64,000 nt of DNA from contig NC_049986.1 of NCBI RefSeq assembly GCF_000003815.2, positions 16,043,485 to 16,107,484 on the forward strand, given 5' to 3'. Both the position numbers and the translations under genes were made by a program. This document shows, piece by piece, positions 1 to 11,412 of the stretch; the stretch's first letter is position 1, and each line of letters opens with the position of its first letter. The stretch is from Branchiostoma floridae (taxonomy: Eukaryota; Chordata; Leptocardii; Amphioxiformes; Branchiostomatidae). The notes under the pieces are model-generated. The model saw only the letters and a program-made list of their open reading frames with translations, was not told the origin of the DNA and did no database searches.

Positions 1-2905
1 GTTAACCTATGATAACAGGTGTCACCATTGTTTACGTGTTTACCTGTTTGTCTTTCAGTAGAGGCAGGGGAAATGGACGATACACATGTAAAATCTCCTT
101 TATCTGTGAAGACAATACACGGTAAACAAGACAAGATAAAGAAACCGGACAGATGGGTTATACTGTAAATGGGATCTTTTGTGCACACTTTGTAGTCATG
201 CCCAAATCATGTTCTAGATGTAGAACTAGTACAGGATAAACTACTTGTAATTGTGGACATGTCAAATGGTTTGGCAGTCAATAGTACTAGTAACTGTTTG
301 ATGTGTTTTCTGTGGGAGGGGGCTCAATGGGGCTGTCATTTACTCCACCAGAAGAGGTTTTTGGCGTCTTTTTGGAGATTCCCTGATTTCCTGTTATGTT
401 TAATCATTTTTTGTCAGGTTTTGCTGGCGGACAAAAAGACAACCTGACAGAACAGAAATCCGAATAAAAACGTCTAAAAAGACGTAAAATACCAAGACGA
501 GCCTAGCCTCAGCTTGGCAAGTACTGTACAAAGGATCCGGAAAGGTTTCCTTGGATTTGATTTCACGATATGAAGAGAATAGAGTGTTTCTTGCTCTAAA
601 CTTGCAATTGCTACTTTTAAGTTCGCATTGGAGAGCTCACTGCAAAAAGCGTAATAGAAACCGCGAATATTTCCCCTTTTATAGCAACTATGATTGGAGA
701 CGTTACAAGACAATATTTGACGTCACATTGTAATCATTTGTCTTCCATCTAAATCTATCGCGCGGTAGTATGCATCTATCACTCGTATTTACCCGGGAGG
801 ACAGTAGTTAATGAATAGGTATTTCATAGGACATCCATCGATCGATTTGTTACAATGGATGGGACAACCGTGGCCCGAGGCGGCACAGGTCGTTTCAGGG
901 ATGATGAATTTCGGTCTATCAATCGTTTTAACTGGTGGCCTAGAAATCCCTGCTGATCATCTACTACCAGTATAAAGGTGGCAGGGTGGTTGAAATGTCG
1001 TTGCAATTTTCTTGCGTCTTTTTTTCTTTTTCTACTATTAGGGGTTCGCGATTTTCAACGTTGGCTAGATTCTTCGAGGACAGGAGTATGCCGTAGATGT
1101 CGAAGTCGGCAACGAAGTCTAGTGGTCTTGTACCTTTTTTGAGGAGCGCGCCTCAAAGGCTTTAAAGCTCAGCTTCCTCTTTCCATCTGTTGGACCAGTC
1201 GGGGTATCAAAGAAAAAAGCGCGCACGTCCAGAAAAAAAATTACTAAAGGTCACAAAACACGCTCAACGCTCAGATACGCTCAACACAATACTCTACAAG
1301 CAGAGGTTAGGCTCCGACTTTTTGGGGGGCGTTTTTTCGGGATTTTTATGCTGTGTACCGTTTTATTGATGTATCGCGGAGCCTCTAACCTCTGATTGGA
1401 GAGTACAACATAAGCCCTACAGCTACATCTCCTTGGCTATCCCAGCGCCCATGGTTTGGCGCGGTACGTTATGATACGGGGTCGCCCGTGTTTACATTGC
1501 AGGTATCAGTAATGTCAAGGCAGTCAGGCGACACCTGAGGCTCCTGTGTTGACTCGGGACGGGGCAGGGAGGAGGAGTAGCGCCATTGTTTGGTCTGAAA
1601 GCTAGGCGGAGCAGAGTGCGAGTGTTCGCGCCACCTGTTGGATTGTATGGCCGGGGGATGGCCTACTTCAGACCACTGACATCTGAGGAACAGAACCACC
1701 GACATCTGTTGTCTAGTAAAGCATGTAAATGACGGGGACAAACTGGCCCTGCTTCCGACAAAGCGTCCTGGCGATTCTGCCCCTCTGTGACACTGGTGGC
1801 TGGAAACCAACACCATCCAAATGGCGCCTCCTCAAAATGGCGATAATTTCATCTAGCAAAAGTAGCTTGGTAACCATTCTAAACGCTCCGGCTAGGGCTG
1901 TTTTGGTGGGTCCAAGTCTTACTAAAAGCAAATAAAAGCAATGCCCTTTACAGTCGGTCTTTCTGAAATATTACTGCCGGTCCGTAGAGCGATGTAATTG
2001 ACACCAACCCCGTAAAATCTCCCCGGCTTGCGCTAATGAACCGGGCGGGTGGTCAACACTCCCAGCGCCGTAGAACTACCGAGGAGCTCACGATGGTATG
2101 GTTACCAAGCTAAGCAAAGGCTGTAACAAGTTAAAAACGTATCTCTCTGTACAATCATAAGTTTTCCCGATCCACGCTGTTTACCCTGACGCGGGGCAAC
2201 CTGACCTTTAGCCCTGGATCGATCGCTCTCTATCAGCGGGTGTTGATCTGACCCGGCCACTTGTAAAGTCAACCCTGGACCCGTGGGAAAATCTCGGCCC
2301 AACAGGTGGGGAGGGGGGCGCGCATGTCCGCCGTTCGACCTTGGCGCGGAGGAAGTAACGTTTCTTGTTTGTTGGCAAGACTCGAAGCTGTCTATTTGGG
2401 TTGTATTATTTTTATCATGTTGAGATAGAATTCTACTAATATTATATTCTTTTCTTACTGGCCTGGGTGACGTTAAATACACACTATGGACTTTAAAAAT
2501 GGCAAGTACCCGCGAAGCGATAAACATATCGACAAAAATCATCTATATCTAACGTTATCTTATATGATAAGTTTATTCACACAAATATGAGAGTCAGGCA
2601 CTCATCTTTTAGTTGGATTATGATTACAGAGTAAACAGCAGTAGCAGCCTTTCTGGAAAAATATTGAAGCTGGCAAAATGTAACGTTATGTGCACAACTG
2701 AATTACAGCGTTACGAAGTTCTCCCTTATTTCCGTTTTCTATATGTTGTCGACTGCTAGCTACGAAAGTCAAAGTGTAACGTTATATAGATGTCAGCAAC
2801 AGAACTTCTTGACTATTCAGAAAGAATGGTTATTTTCGTAAGTGTACGAGTCCTAAGTTGGCCTCTTTATAGTTTAAGTATCTTTGGTTGGTTGATGGCA
2901 ATTGA
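1..2905. other. Intergenic stretch without a recognisable gene
   Basis: All open frames are short, lack recognisable domains and have no consistent exon context. The stretch holds a foldback MITE at 1290-1405 and a single CSL-like site, CGTGGGAAA, at 2282-2290. I see nothing else I can name. Confidence 0.6.
1290..1405. mobile_element. Foldback MITE, family A (copy 1)
   Basis: The left end TACTCTACAAGCAGAGGTTA is answered by an inverted right end (AACCTCTGATTGGAGAGTA). The terminal inverted repeats are about 25 bp and the interior has no coding capacity. Flanks CAACACAA and CAACATAA may be a mutated target duplication. It belongs to the same family as the copies at 6635, 6994, 7631, 20653 and 27276. 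Confidence 0.7.
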
Positions 2906-3093
2906 TAGTCTCCAAGCAGATACTACTGTAGCATAAGATACATGTACTAGTAGTATCAAAAGCTGGCAGAGGAGTGAAGCCGGCAGAGGAGTGTGTCCGT
3001 TTGACTCCCTTTGGTCGGCTAAACTCCTTGGCCAGCTTTGATACTAAAGTATCTTATGGCACCGTAGGATCTACTTGGAGATTAGGCAATCGA
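2897..3093. mobile_element. MITE, family B (copy 1) with 9-bp target duplication
   Basis: The element (2906-3084) starts TAGTCTCCAAGCAGAT and ends in the inverted ATCTACTTGGAGATTA. Inside the ends, the GTAGCATAAGATA and AGTATCAAAAGCTGGC blocks are also mirrored. The flanks GGCAATTGA (2897-2905) and GGCAATCGA (3085-3093) form a 9-bp target duplication with one mismatch. No coding capacity; non-autonomous DNA transposon. Confidence 0.8.
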
Positions 3094-6000
3094 TATTCTT
3101 CAGGCAGCCCGTCAGGGAAGTTTGATAAATGCCCCTGAACAAACAGGGCACTATCTCACCGCCTGGGTCAATATTGACACAAAACTACACACATTTTATC
3201 TGCAGATTTCATCGCAGTTATGAACACTGTGAAAATACCCAGGGGCTAAACAAGCTCATTTATCCTGGACATCGCGTCATTTTCGAATCATGCGTCCATT
3301 AAGTCCGTAAACATTCGGGTCGGAAAATAATCCAGAACAAATAAATTAATGTTCGAAGCAAATTATCAGGGGAAATATTCAATCATCGTAGCGACATGGA
3401 AAGAAAACAAAGTGATTTTTATCTGCAAAAGAATTACACTGGAATATACATGTGTTGTTGATTTAGTTTCTGTCTTGTATTCTTAGTAATAATGATAGAA
3501 CTAATGATAGATAATCGCGTGATAACATGTACTAACAATTCAACAATAACAAGTCTTCTGAAGCCAAACTAGGTCATAAACCGATGGAATTTGAAAAGTT
3601 ATGACAAGGAGATTATGACAGCTGTAACATTCCCCCCTACATGATTTAGTCCACCTGCTATTCAGTTGACCTATATCACTGAACATGACAGAACTAATAT
3701 ATAATCAATGTATCACACAATCCTTATGGCTTTGCGAAATTATTAGGCCAACACAGATTCTCTTATCGGTTCTTGCTTCAACTAACTTTGAGGGGCCGCT
3801 AATGGTACACTCATTACAGATCCAACAGAGATATTTGGTCCTCATGATTTGCAAGGAATCAGTAAAAGATGATGATGAATCGAGACCAAGGAGGCTATAT
3901 TTGAAGATGATAACCTCCTTGTTGAGACAAATAAACGTGTTTGTTACTTTGTACACCGTCCCTTCTACAACTTCCATCCCCTAGGGATAGACTTATCCGA
4001 AACGGTGCATCTTCAACTAACCTGAATTAATCAAAGACAAAGGCATTAAGAAATTGTCCATCAAGAAAACACATTGCGAAGCTACAGATGGACAGTTTGG
4101 TGGTTAATGTGTCTACCTCTCCCCTCCGGTGCTGTTACTAATTGCGAGGACGTTATATAATTGGCACGGTGTGATTTGGGTCACAAAAGGTGCGACAGAT
4201 AGCGCCGGGGTACTGTGTTTGACAGGTCCGATTGTCCAGACTTAATAGGCTCTGAGGTGGCGAAGCTGTCTGTAGACTAGTGTAGTCGTTCCAAGATTTT
4301 CCCACGACCAAATCTCGGAGAAAACTAGGCTACGGAAGAAGTTACAAGGACATGCCGAATTACACATGCTGCAAATCTGAATTGGCAAGTCTGTCACATG
4401 CTCGAGATGTTGTAAACAGGTTTCATGAAGATGAATGTTGCTGAAACATACGGCATGTTTCAGACTGACCTCAATCTCAGCGTGATTTGTAAGTCATTAG
4501 TGAGTAAAAGGTGAGAATGTCTCAACCAACACTGCCCTCCCACCAACCTGTCACTCGTCTGCTTGATTGTAAAAAGACGAAAAGATTCGGCCACTAAAGG
4601 GTGGAACTTGGAAGTTCTTGTAGGTACGAGTATGAAACGCGATAAAGGTGAGCGATATTGAACGAAGCCAAATAGAGGTACAACACCGAGCACATTTGGC
4701 ACACTTTAATAGCGATAAAACAATTTCAGTGACACCTTTTCTAACTGAAAAAGAAACAACCCTTTGAAGTATTAGTGTCATAGTGAGAAAACATTCCCTT
4801 TTTCGTGAATTGTCCTCCGTTTCACAAATTGGCAATTCCGCAAGAAACATTTGCGCTTCTTAATTGCCCCATTTTGTTTTAACTGCGCCGTTTATAGGAT
4901 TATGCTGACGAGCCAAATGTTTTCCGTGTAGTTAATTCACACTAAAGGATCGCTAAGTACGACAATCCCAATATTTACCGAACTGTAAACAAATGATTGT
5001 TCAGGTAGAGTACACCACTGTGACTACCAGTATTCTAACGAACCAACACATGCCTGAAGAACCTGGTTTTCTAACCTTACTTTCAAACCAAACTGCATGG
5101 GTTCCGAACTTCCGACGAAGTTACGAACTTCTGTAACTTTCAAACATGAAAAGAACATGCATGGAAAAAGACGTCTACTTGTTGAAGAGTATTTGTCCAT
5201 GCTGTTATTATATCTATCTAATGCAGTGTGAAGAGAGACAGGTGTGCTATTGACATCTTGACTTTACCGAAGCGGCGCGGCTGAATACGACTTTCACAGG
5301 AGAACATCTCCGTTTCGACACTACCCGACGACGGCACTTGAAAGAAAAATCCGAAGACGGTGTAAACCGGGTGAAGACGTCTTCACGTCCTGGTGCGACA
5401 CCTCGTCTTCTTCAAACACCAATTGACGCCTTGTCACCAGGTGATAGCTAATGATGCGTCTTTGCTAATCCTTCAAAGACGGGCGAGGGATAATCCGGCC
5501 CAAAGCCAACACTTGGCACGGCGAGGTGAAGTGGTCAGGGGGTGTTTATGGCGGGGGTCGGGGGTGATGAATATGCATGTTGGCGGCGATGTGTGGACAA
5601 CCACCCGCACGGGCTAGTCTTACCTGCGCCGACACTGAGGAGTTTGGGAACACGTGCTGCCGTCCCTCCGCATTCCTGGTCGCCGCGGAGCGTTTCACGC
5701 GACTTCCGACAAGTCTTATCGGCCGGGATTCTTATCTTTCCGGGCTGTACGAAACACAAACTGGCTAATATTGAGGCTATCAGTGCGCAACAGTCCGTGT
5801 GACGGCTGTATCAGGGTTCCAGGTCAATACCCCTGGGTTCACATAGTTCATGGACAAAATCACGAAACAACAATGACAAACATTATCATTTCTAAAGATA
5901 AATATAGTGCCGTTCTTCGATCATACCGTCGACATAATCTTAAAATGATTATATTGTCCGATTTTGATCAAATGCCAAACAGTATCCCACCTTCGGGCTA

Positions 6001-6634
6001 CGCTTGAGAATGATAAGAGTAACGTTAAGCGTAAGGACTACAACGTTTAATAATTTATTTAATTTACTACAACGTTATGTTCTCTTCTCTCTTTTAATAC
6101 AGCGATTTTTACAAAAGGTAATGTTCTCATTTGCGCACGTGTACTCTATAATTTGTCGTCTTGAAATCAATGAGGTTTTATCACTGAGCTTCTTGCTGAA
6201 ATGTTGACTTTTCCAATTTTCCTTGGCAAAGCAAGGAGGGAAAAGTAACATGATTCTACCAAGGTGTTGCTCTGCCGTAAATCAAGGACTTCAATACAAC
6301 GCCTCGGTGTAAATGGATCGCACTTTCTTTTGACTGATTTTCGCCGACACTTCCGAAGTGTCCGTGACCCAGTTTTCGTTCCTCCCAAGTCGGCATTTGG
6401 ACATTTTCCCACGGCGCCAAGACTTGGCGGGTGTACCCCGGGTCTCCTGAGGGGCTGTCACCGCGTACTTGGCAAGGTCAACATCTCACAGTGCCGCGAC
6501 CTGTCAGGCGCAGCGACGACCCTTACTGTCGAACCTTGACCACTAGATGGAACGAGCGTCACACTTTTGTACTTCTTCACAAGTCTTGACCTCCTTGTCA
6601 ACTTGTACATGATGCCCAAAAAAACCTAATAAGG
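3094..6634. other. Intergenic stretch without a recognisable gene
   Basis: I find no exon with a recognisable domain. Isolated CSL-like heptamers occur at 4298-4306 (TTTCCCACG) and, just inside the stretch's right end, at 6405-6413. Nothing else can be supported. Confidence 0.55.
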
Positions 6635-6804
6635 TACTCTCCAATGAGAGGTTCGGCTCCGGATGTTTTTGTCGGTTTTTTTTCTCGGGCTTTCTATTTT
6701 ATGCCGTCTTCTTCATGTCTCGCGGCGGTACGAAATAAAAAGCCCGATGAAAACGAGAGAAAAACACGTCAAAAACAGTCGGAGCCGAACCTCTGCTTTG
6801 AGAG
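6635..6804. mobile_element. Foldback MITE, family A (copy 2)
   Basis: The left end TACTCTCCAATGAGAGGTTC is mirrored by GAACCTCTGCTTTGAGAGA at the right, and the next GGCTCCG/CGGAGCC block extends the inverted repeat. The interior is also self-complementary (poly-T arm, AAAAACACGTC arm). No target duplication is discernible. Confidence 0.65.
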
Positions 6805-6993
6805 ACAATGAGGAGACTCTTCTATACCAACACGACACTACCGTCTAGCATGTGTACGGTGTAGTAAATATTTTCTTCGGTCGGTCGGTTGTAGGAAATT
6901 TGTCTTTTCAGGCACAAAGATAGATCTACAGATCTACAAACTTTTTCCACTCATAGCCTTCATGTCCCGGCACAAAGAGAAGACATGCATAGC

Positions 6994-7111
6994 TACTCTT
7001 CAAGCAGAGGTTCGGGCTCCAGCTTTCAGGCGTTTTATTGGCCTTTCTACTAGCAAGGGGCTTTTATAAAGATGTCCAACGGACCACAGCTTAACCTCTG
7101 CTTTGAGAGTA
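6994..7111. mobile_element. Foldback MITE, family A (copy 3)
   Basis: TACTCTTCAAGCAGAGGTTC at the left is answered by TTAACCTCTGCTTTGAGAGTA at the right. The element is short and non-coding. It lies only about 190 bp from copy 2, so this area attracted or kept several insertions. Confidence 0.65.
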
Positions 7112-7621
7112 ATCTGTGACTTTGAACTCCCCGTGAAGTCTGTTTGAGGTTATGTGTTGGTATTTCCCCCTGCGGAGCCTGTGTCTGAGGCTATCACCTC
7201 TCTGGCGCGGGGACAACTGACGAAGGACATCGTCTGACGCCAGGTCAGCTTTGAACGCGCAAAAGGGCTCGTCTGCGGGCACCACATATCTGTGGGCGCC
7301 GGGTAAGGAAAAGGTGCTTATGTAGAAAGCGCTGTGCTGTTCGATAAGTCTCTGTGACGTCAATGCAAAACGCTTATGTGGAGTCGAACCTCCTTCTGTA
7401 GAATATTAGTATATGGACCTGTCTGTAAATGGAGAAAACAAGGACATGATATATGTGAGATATCTTCGAAAGTCACCGAGTATCTCATCTGTACCAAACT
7501 GCACATGTCGCTGGAAAAAAGTAGAACTTGGCCAGATAGACACTAGATAGATAACATACAAGCTGTATTTCTAAGCAGGTTAGCTCCTCTGGCTCTGGCA
7601 TGTTATCTGCCTTATTCCGTG

Positions 7622-7721
7622 GCCAATTTCTATTCTCCAAGCAGAGGTTGGGTCCCCGGTAAAAAATGCCGACGACTACTATCTCTTTGACCCAACCTCT
7701 GCTTGGAGAATAGCCAATTTC
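7622..7721. mobile_element. Short foldback MITE, family A (copy 4) with exact 9-bp target duplication
   Basis: The 82-bp element (7631-7712) has perfect 23-bp terminal inverted repeats starting TATTCTCCAAGCAGAGG. It is flanked by exact 9-bp repeats GCCAATTTC at 7622-7630 and 7713-7721. The interior is about 36 bp and non-coding. This copy fixes the family boundaries and target-duplication length. Confidence 0.85.
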
Positions 7722-8592
7722 TACTATTTGTCCAACAACATATGTTCTCATTCTGCTGATCTGGGACAGTATAACAGATACATACATTTACAATAGCAGA
7801 CGCCATATATTAAAACTAGCCGGACAACACCACTCCGGTAGTGTCCCCATCATGTGTCACTGATCTCTCCGACCAAGGACACTCTTGTCATCACCATAAT
7901 TTATTTGCGCGGGAAAAATATTATGACTGACTTCGGACGATTCGTTTTGCCCATGGCACATTCCAGAGTGCAGTGGGGTTATTCCTTACAACGCAACACT
8001 AGAGTCAGGGTCGGTTATGTTTGTAATTCTATCGTAACAATTCCTGGCGTTACGACGCTAGTACAGGTTTTGGAGATCATAAGAAGATATGTCAAAGAAC
8101 GTTAGACAGAAAGGTAGACTATTACTTATAATAAACAAAATGATGATACAAAATATATATCACATAGAATATACCAAATAAATGAAGCAACTGAAATATA
8201 TGAATTTTCTAAGGAGTCCAACGTTCCAGACAGCATCCTCTATCTTTTATCAGTGACTGAAAAACAGCGAAGAAAATGCTTTTCTCCGACGTTAGAATTC
8301 CGCTATGTGGCGCTCGTAAATGAATTGCAAGGGGAAATCTCAAGTTCATGTACCCCGAAATGCTTCGAAACGTGTCAGCTATCTCAGCGTTAGATTTGAT
8401 GTCAGTGATAAACAAGATATGCATACATATGATGTATATTTTGTACCGTTAAAGTTGTTGTTCAGAATGAAAGTAACAGTAGACTTCTAGTTATAGTAAA
8501 CTTTGTGTACACACAATAAGCAATGTTTACATTAAAACTTATGATTTGACACGACATGACTTGTAACAACACGTTTTAATGGTGTCTCCCCC
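7722..8592. other. Intergenic stretch without a recognisable gene
   Basis: AT-rich sequence with no supportable exon, RNA gene or repeat. It ends at the first of the closely spaced CSL-type sites upstream of NRARP. Confidence 0.5.
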
Positions 8593-10655
8593 TTCCCACG
8601 GCGAGTTTAGACTCGTATAACACTTCTGCGGGGCGCACTCTACCTGTAACAATGGCCCACCTCTCACCTGTTCGACCTCAGGTGTGCCCGTTCACTTCAG
8701 GTCGCCAAGAAACTGACACTTGAGAAGATTTTTCCCACGCTAAGCGAACAGAAGCGCCTATATTACTGTTGGTGCGTCTTGTTTTTGCTTATATGTATAT
8801 AGAACTGCTGTGTATATCATTATCACTTCTTTGCAGGTGTCTATACTTTCTTTCCATCTTGAAGTTCATTCTTCCGCTATAGTGAACTTGTCGGTCAGTA
8901 GAAAAAGGTTGTAGCAAAGATACGACACAAAATGACAATGTTACCGTACGTATACTGACGAGCAATTATTTACCACTCACACAAAAGGCGACTTTTAGCA
9001 ATCAGTGGTTGGCAGAAAACATATGTTCTAGTCTGTCACGTGCGCATGTGATGAGAATTAAACTAGTTGGGAAAAACTAGACCCATCTTTCCCACGAAAC
9101 ACCTTATGTTGACTGGGACACACTGTACTGGCAGTCACACACACACATATACAACTCTGAGGTCTGTTTGTGACATTCTTCACTTTGACCCTCTCGACTG
9201 TTTCTAGGTTAAGTCGGCTAATGAGTTGGGGAGTATGATGTTGTGCCGTGATAACAGTAGTATATAACCTGTGCGTTTCCCGGCAGAGCTCGGACGTTCA
9301 CTCTACCTGTTGAGGTAATGGGCCCCTGACTGATTTACCTGTGTACTTTCCCACGAGAAATGTTTACCTTCAAGAAACCATACGTGTCTAGCAGACGTTT
9401 CCTTCTTTTCTAATTTGCTCGTGCCGTCTCTAAAGAAAGGTGGTATAACGGATGACTTCTATCCATCCACAAAGATGACATGTAAAATGACACAGCTCAG
9501 TTGTCAAGAAGTGCTTCTCAAATTAATCCTTCAAGTCTACAAGATAGACAACACAAAGGAGCTGTCTGTTGTTTTGCTAGGTTTTGTGATCAGAGAGTAC
9601 GATGAACTGGAAATGTTGTCCTTTCTAGTAGTCTCTACCAGACTCTGGCCAGGACGAATAGTAATAGGGGACTTCTCAAGGTACTAGGAATAAAAGCCCC
9701 GAGGAATTAATTGGCCTAGGAGTAGTAGCAATGAACTGACCGGCTGGATAGATTGCACAAGACTGACTGAGATCCCATGGAAACTTATTTTGGCCAAATT
9801 CCTCTCTTTTTTCCTCCAGCTGATACGTCTGCTTGGAGTCTAGTCCTTCCCCCACAGGTGAAAAACTGTACGGAGAACACCTCCCGTCTTTTTCCCACGG
9901 GGCCGTACCCTACAAACAGGCACACCGACGTGTAAGGTTTGTTTTCAGATATGTTGACACTGGGGTGGGATTTGTTTATTGAAAGCGCCAATGTAAGCTT
10001 TCAAAGCAAAGCACGGTAAATTGTTAGTAGGGTGTAACTCTCGCACCTCGGTGCGACAACTCGCCACTAATGAGGAGGTGGTCTCGAAAAATGGCCCTAA
10101 CCCCGTGGGGTGAATTTTCTCACGCGCTGGTCCCTGCGAGCTGCTCAAGTGCTGGATCAAAACCCTCGAGTCCCTCTCTGATCCCGGCTTTACTGGTTAG
10201 GAAAACACGATTGTAAACATGGTCGCAGGCTTCGCGCTAATGCGGCTCCTTGGCTTGGATAGGATTTCAGACTCCGTAGCAAGGAAAGTGACCTCGGGTA
10301 TTTTCCCACTGACTTCACCTCTGTAGCCGGTGGCATCTCAGCCCTAAAACGTGTTGCTAAGTATAGCCGCGAGGGAAATACGCGTAGTTGAGTCGACACG
10401 GTTGGCGGGACGAAAGTCCTGGCTTCCCACAGGAGGGAGATCTCCGCGCACGGGACGACTTTTCTAAAACTCGAGCTGTTTTCCCTCCAAATCTTGCCAC
10501 AATTTTGGCGACTCACGTGCAGGACGGGGTAAGATAGCCTGTGGTCGGTGCAGGGTTTCCCGTTTTCCCACAGGGGCGGGGATTGACACGCTGCCGGCCC
10601 ACACAGCTGCCAATCAAACGGGGTCAGGAGAAGTCGTTGTGAGAAAGTTCCCACG
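8593..10655. promoter_or_regulatory. Cluster of CSL/Su(H)-type Notch-response sites upstream of NRARP
   Basis: Ten matches to the strict CSL consensus YGTGRGAA lie in this stretch, at 8593-8600, 8732-8739, 9089-9096, 9348-9355, 9892-9899, 10117-10124, 10424-10431, 10565-10572, 10638-10645 and 10648-10655. All but the one at 10638 read TTCYCACR on the + strand. A weaker site (TTTCCCACT) is at 10302-10310. At equal base frequencies about 0.25 strict matches would be expected in 2.06 kb on both strands. NRARP is a known direct Notch/CSL target in vertebrates, so the cluster is read as its Notch-responsive promoter and enhancer. That role is inference from motif density and position. Confidence 0.75.
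10638..10655. promoter_or_regulatory. Abutting head-to-head pair of CSL sites
   Basis: TGTGAGAAA on the + strand (10638-10646) directly abuts GTTCCCACG (10647-10655), the reverse complement of CGTGGGAAC. The two sites face each other with almost no spacer. The classical Su(H) paired site has the same head-to-head orientation but about 15-17 bp between the sites, so this is a compressed variant or only two overlapping single sites. It lies about 400 bp before the NRARP start codon. Confidence 0.55.
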
Positions 10656-10721
10656 GTTCGGCTCATGAATATCGAATTTTGCAGCAGTCCTTGTTATCGG
10701 AGCGGGTCGGGTTTCCCCTCG

Positions 10722-10778
10722 TCCAATGAGAGGCTGGAACCTTGTCGTCGCGCCCGATAACCCCGTGCCTTGATTGGA
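10722..10778. promoter_or_regulatory. Two CCAAT boxes in the NRARP proximal promoter
   Basis: A direct CCAAT (10723-10727, in GTCCAATGAG) and an inverted one (ATTGG at 10773-10777, in TGATTGGAGG) are 50 bp apart, which is typical of NF-Y promoters. No convincing TATA box is seen. The surrounding sequence is CpG-rich. The transcription start is therefore expected at roughly 10800-10870; this is inference. Confidence 0.45.
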
Positions 10779-11051
10779 GGAGGCGTATTTGGCGGGGATA
10801 AGGTTTTCCCATGGTTTTGTTATGATAATGTTTGAACTTTTCCTGTGCTGCGGTTGAGGCGGAGTGCTGCAGTAGCCAGTGACGGACAGAACCCACCCAG
10901 ACCAGGCAGCACAGGAGCCGCTCTATCGCCTGCGGACGGACATTTTCTGCAGCGCAGCGCTGACACAACCAGCGCGGAACTATCCTCGTTGTACACCCGC
11001 AGGAAGGAACAGGGTTCTTCGCGGCTTCCAAGGGAACCTTCGGCGGGCGAG

Positions 11052-11390
11052 ATGAGTCAAACCGAAGTGGCCATGAGGACCGAGACGGCCCACCATCAGC
11101 AAGTTTTTCAGGAGGCCGTGAAGAATGGGGACACCGGCTCCCTGCGCCGCCTGCTCGCGGAGAAGGCGGTCAACGTGAACGTGTTCGACCCCGAGGGGCA
11201 GACAGCGCTGCACCAGTCCGTTCTGGACGGCAACCTGGAGCTAGTCAAGCTGCTTGTAAAGTTTGGAGCGGACGTTAGACTCGCGAACCGGGACGGTTGG
11301 AGTGCGCTGCACATAGCGGCGTACGGTGGCCATAAAGACATTGTTCTGTACCTGATAATGAGCGCTAGGGAAAGCAGTGGCAAGCGGTAG
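11052..11390 (+). CDS. NRARP: Notch-regulated ankyrin repeat protein (NRARP)
   Basis: The gene encodes a 112-residue, single-exon protein that matches vertebrate NRARP (114 residues) almost throughout the ankyrin core. Two ankyrin repeats are visible at about residues 49-78 (EGQTALHQ...) and 82-111 (DGWSALHIAA...). The N-terminal 48 residues form a helical cap with FQEAV. In vertebrates NRARP binds the Notch intracellular domain-CSL complex in the nucleus, lowers ICD stability and so gives negative feedback. It is also linked to Wnt/LEF1. The start chosen is the ATG of MSQTEV because family members begin MSQ. The same frame is open for 69 codons upstream, but that part is low-complexity and unlike the family. 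The dense CSL sites upstream fit direct Notch control. The vertebrate gene is also intronless. Confidence 0.95.
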   Translation: MSQTEVAMRTETAHHQQVFQEAVKNGDTGSLRRLLAEKAVNVNVFDPEGQTALHQSVLDGNLELVKLLVKFGADVRLANRDGWSALHIAAYGGHKDIVLYLIMSARESSGKR

Positions 11391-11396
11391 CAGGGA

Positions 11397-11412
11397 CGGG
11401 GTTCGAACCCCG
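11397..11412. repeat. Perfect 16-bp palindrome just after the NRARP stop
   Basis: CGGGGTTCGAACCCCG is fully self-complementary and starts 6 bp after the TAG stop. Its centre, GGTTCGAACC, also matches the RNA polymerase III B-box core on both strands. I find no tRNA cloverleaf around it. It lies in the NRARP 3' UTR. Confidence 0.6.

Noticed and set aside
6167-6539. Possible transposase fragment (basic frame, SRTLRKCRRKSVKRK)
   Set aside because: No catalytic motif or terminal repeats, and opposite-strand frames are equally long.
10190-10666. 158-codon minus-strand frame in the NRARP promoter
   Set aside because: No domain, lies across the CSL-site cluster in CpG-rich DNA where stops are rare by chance.
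10845-11051. 69-codon in-frame extension upstream of the NRARP start
   Set aside because: Low-complexity and unlike any NRARP; family members begin MSQ, as the ATG at 11052 does. Most likely 5' UTR that happens to be open.
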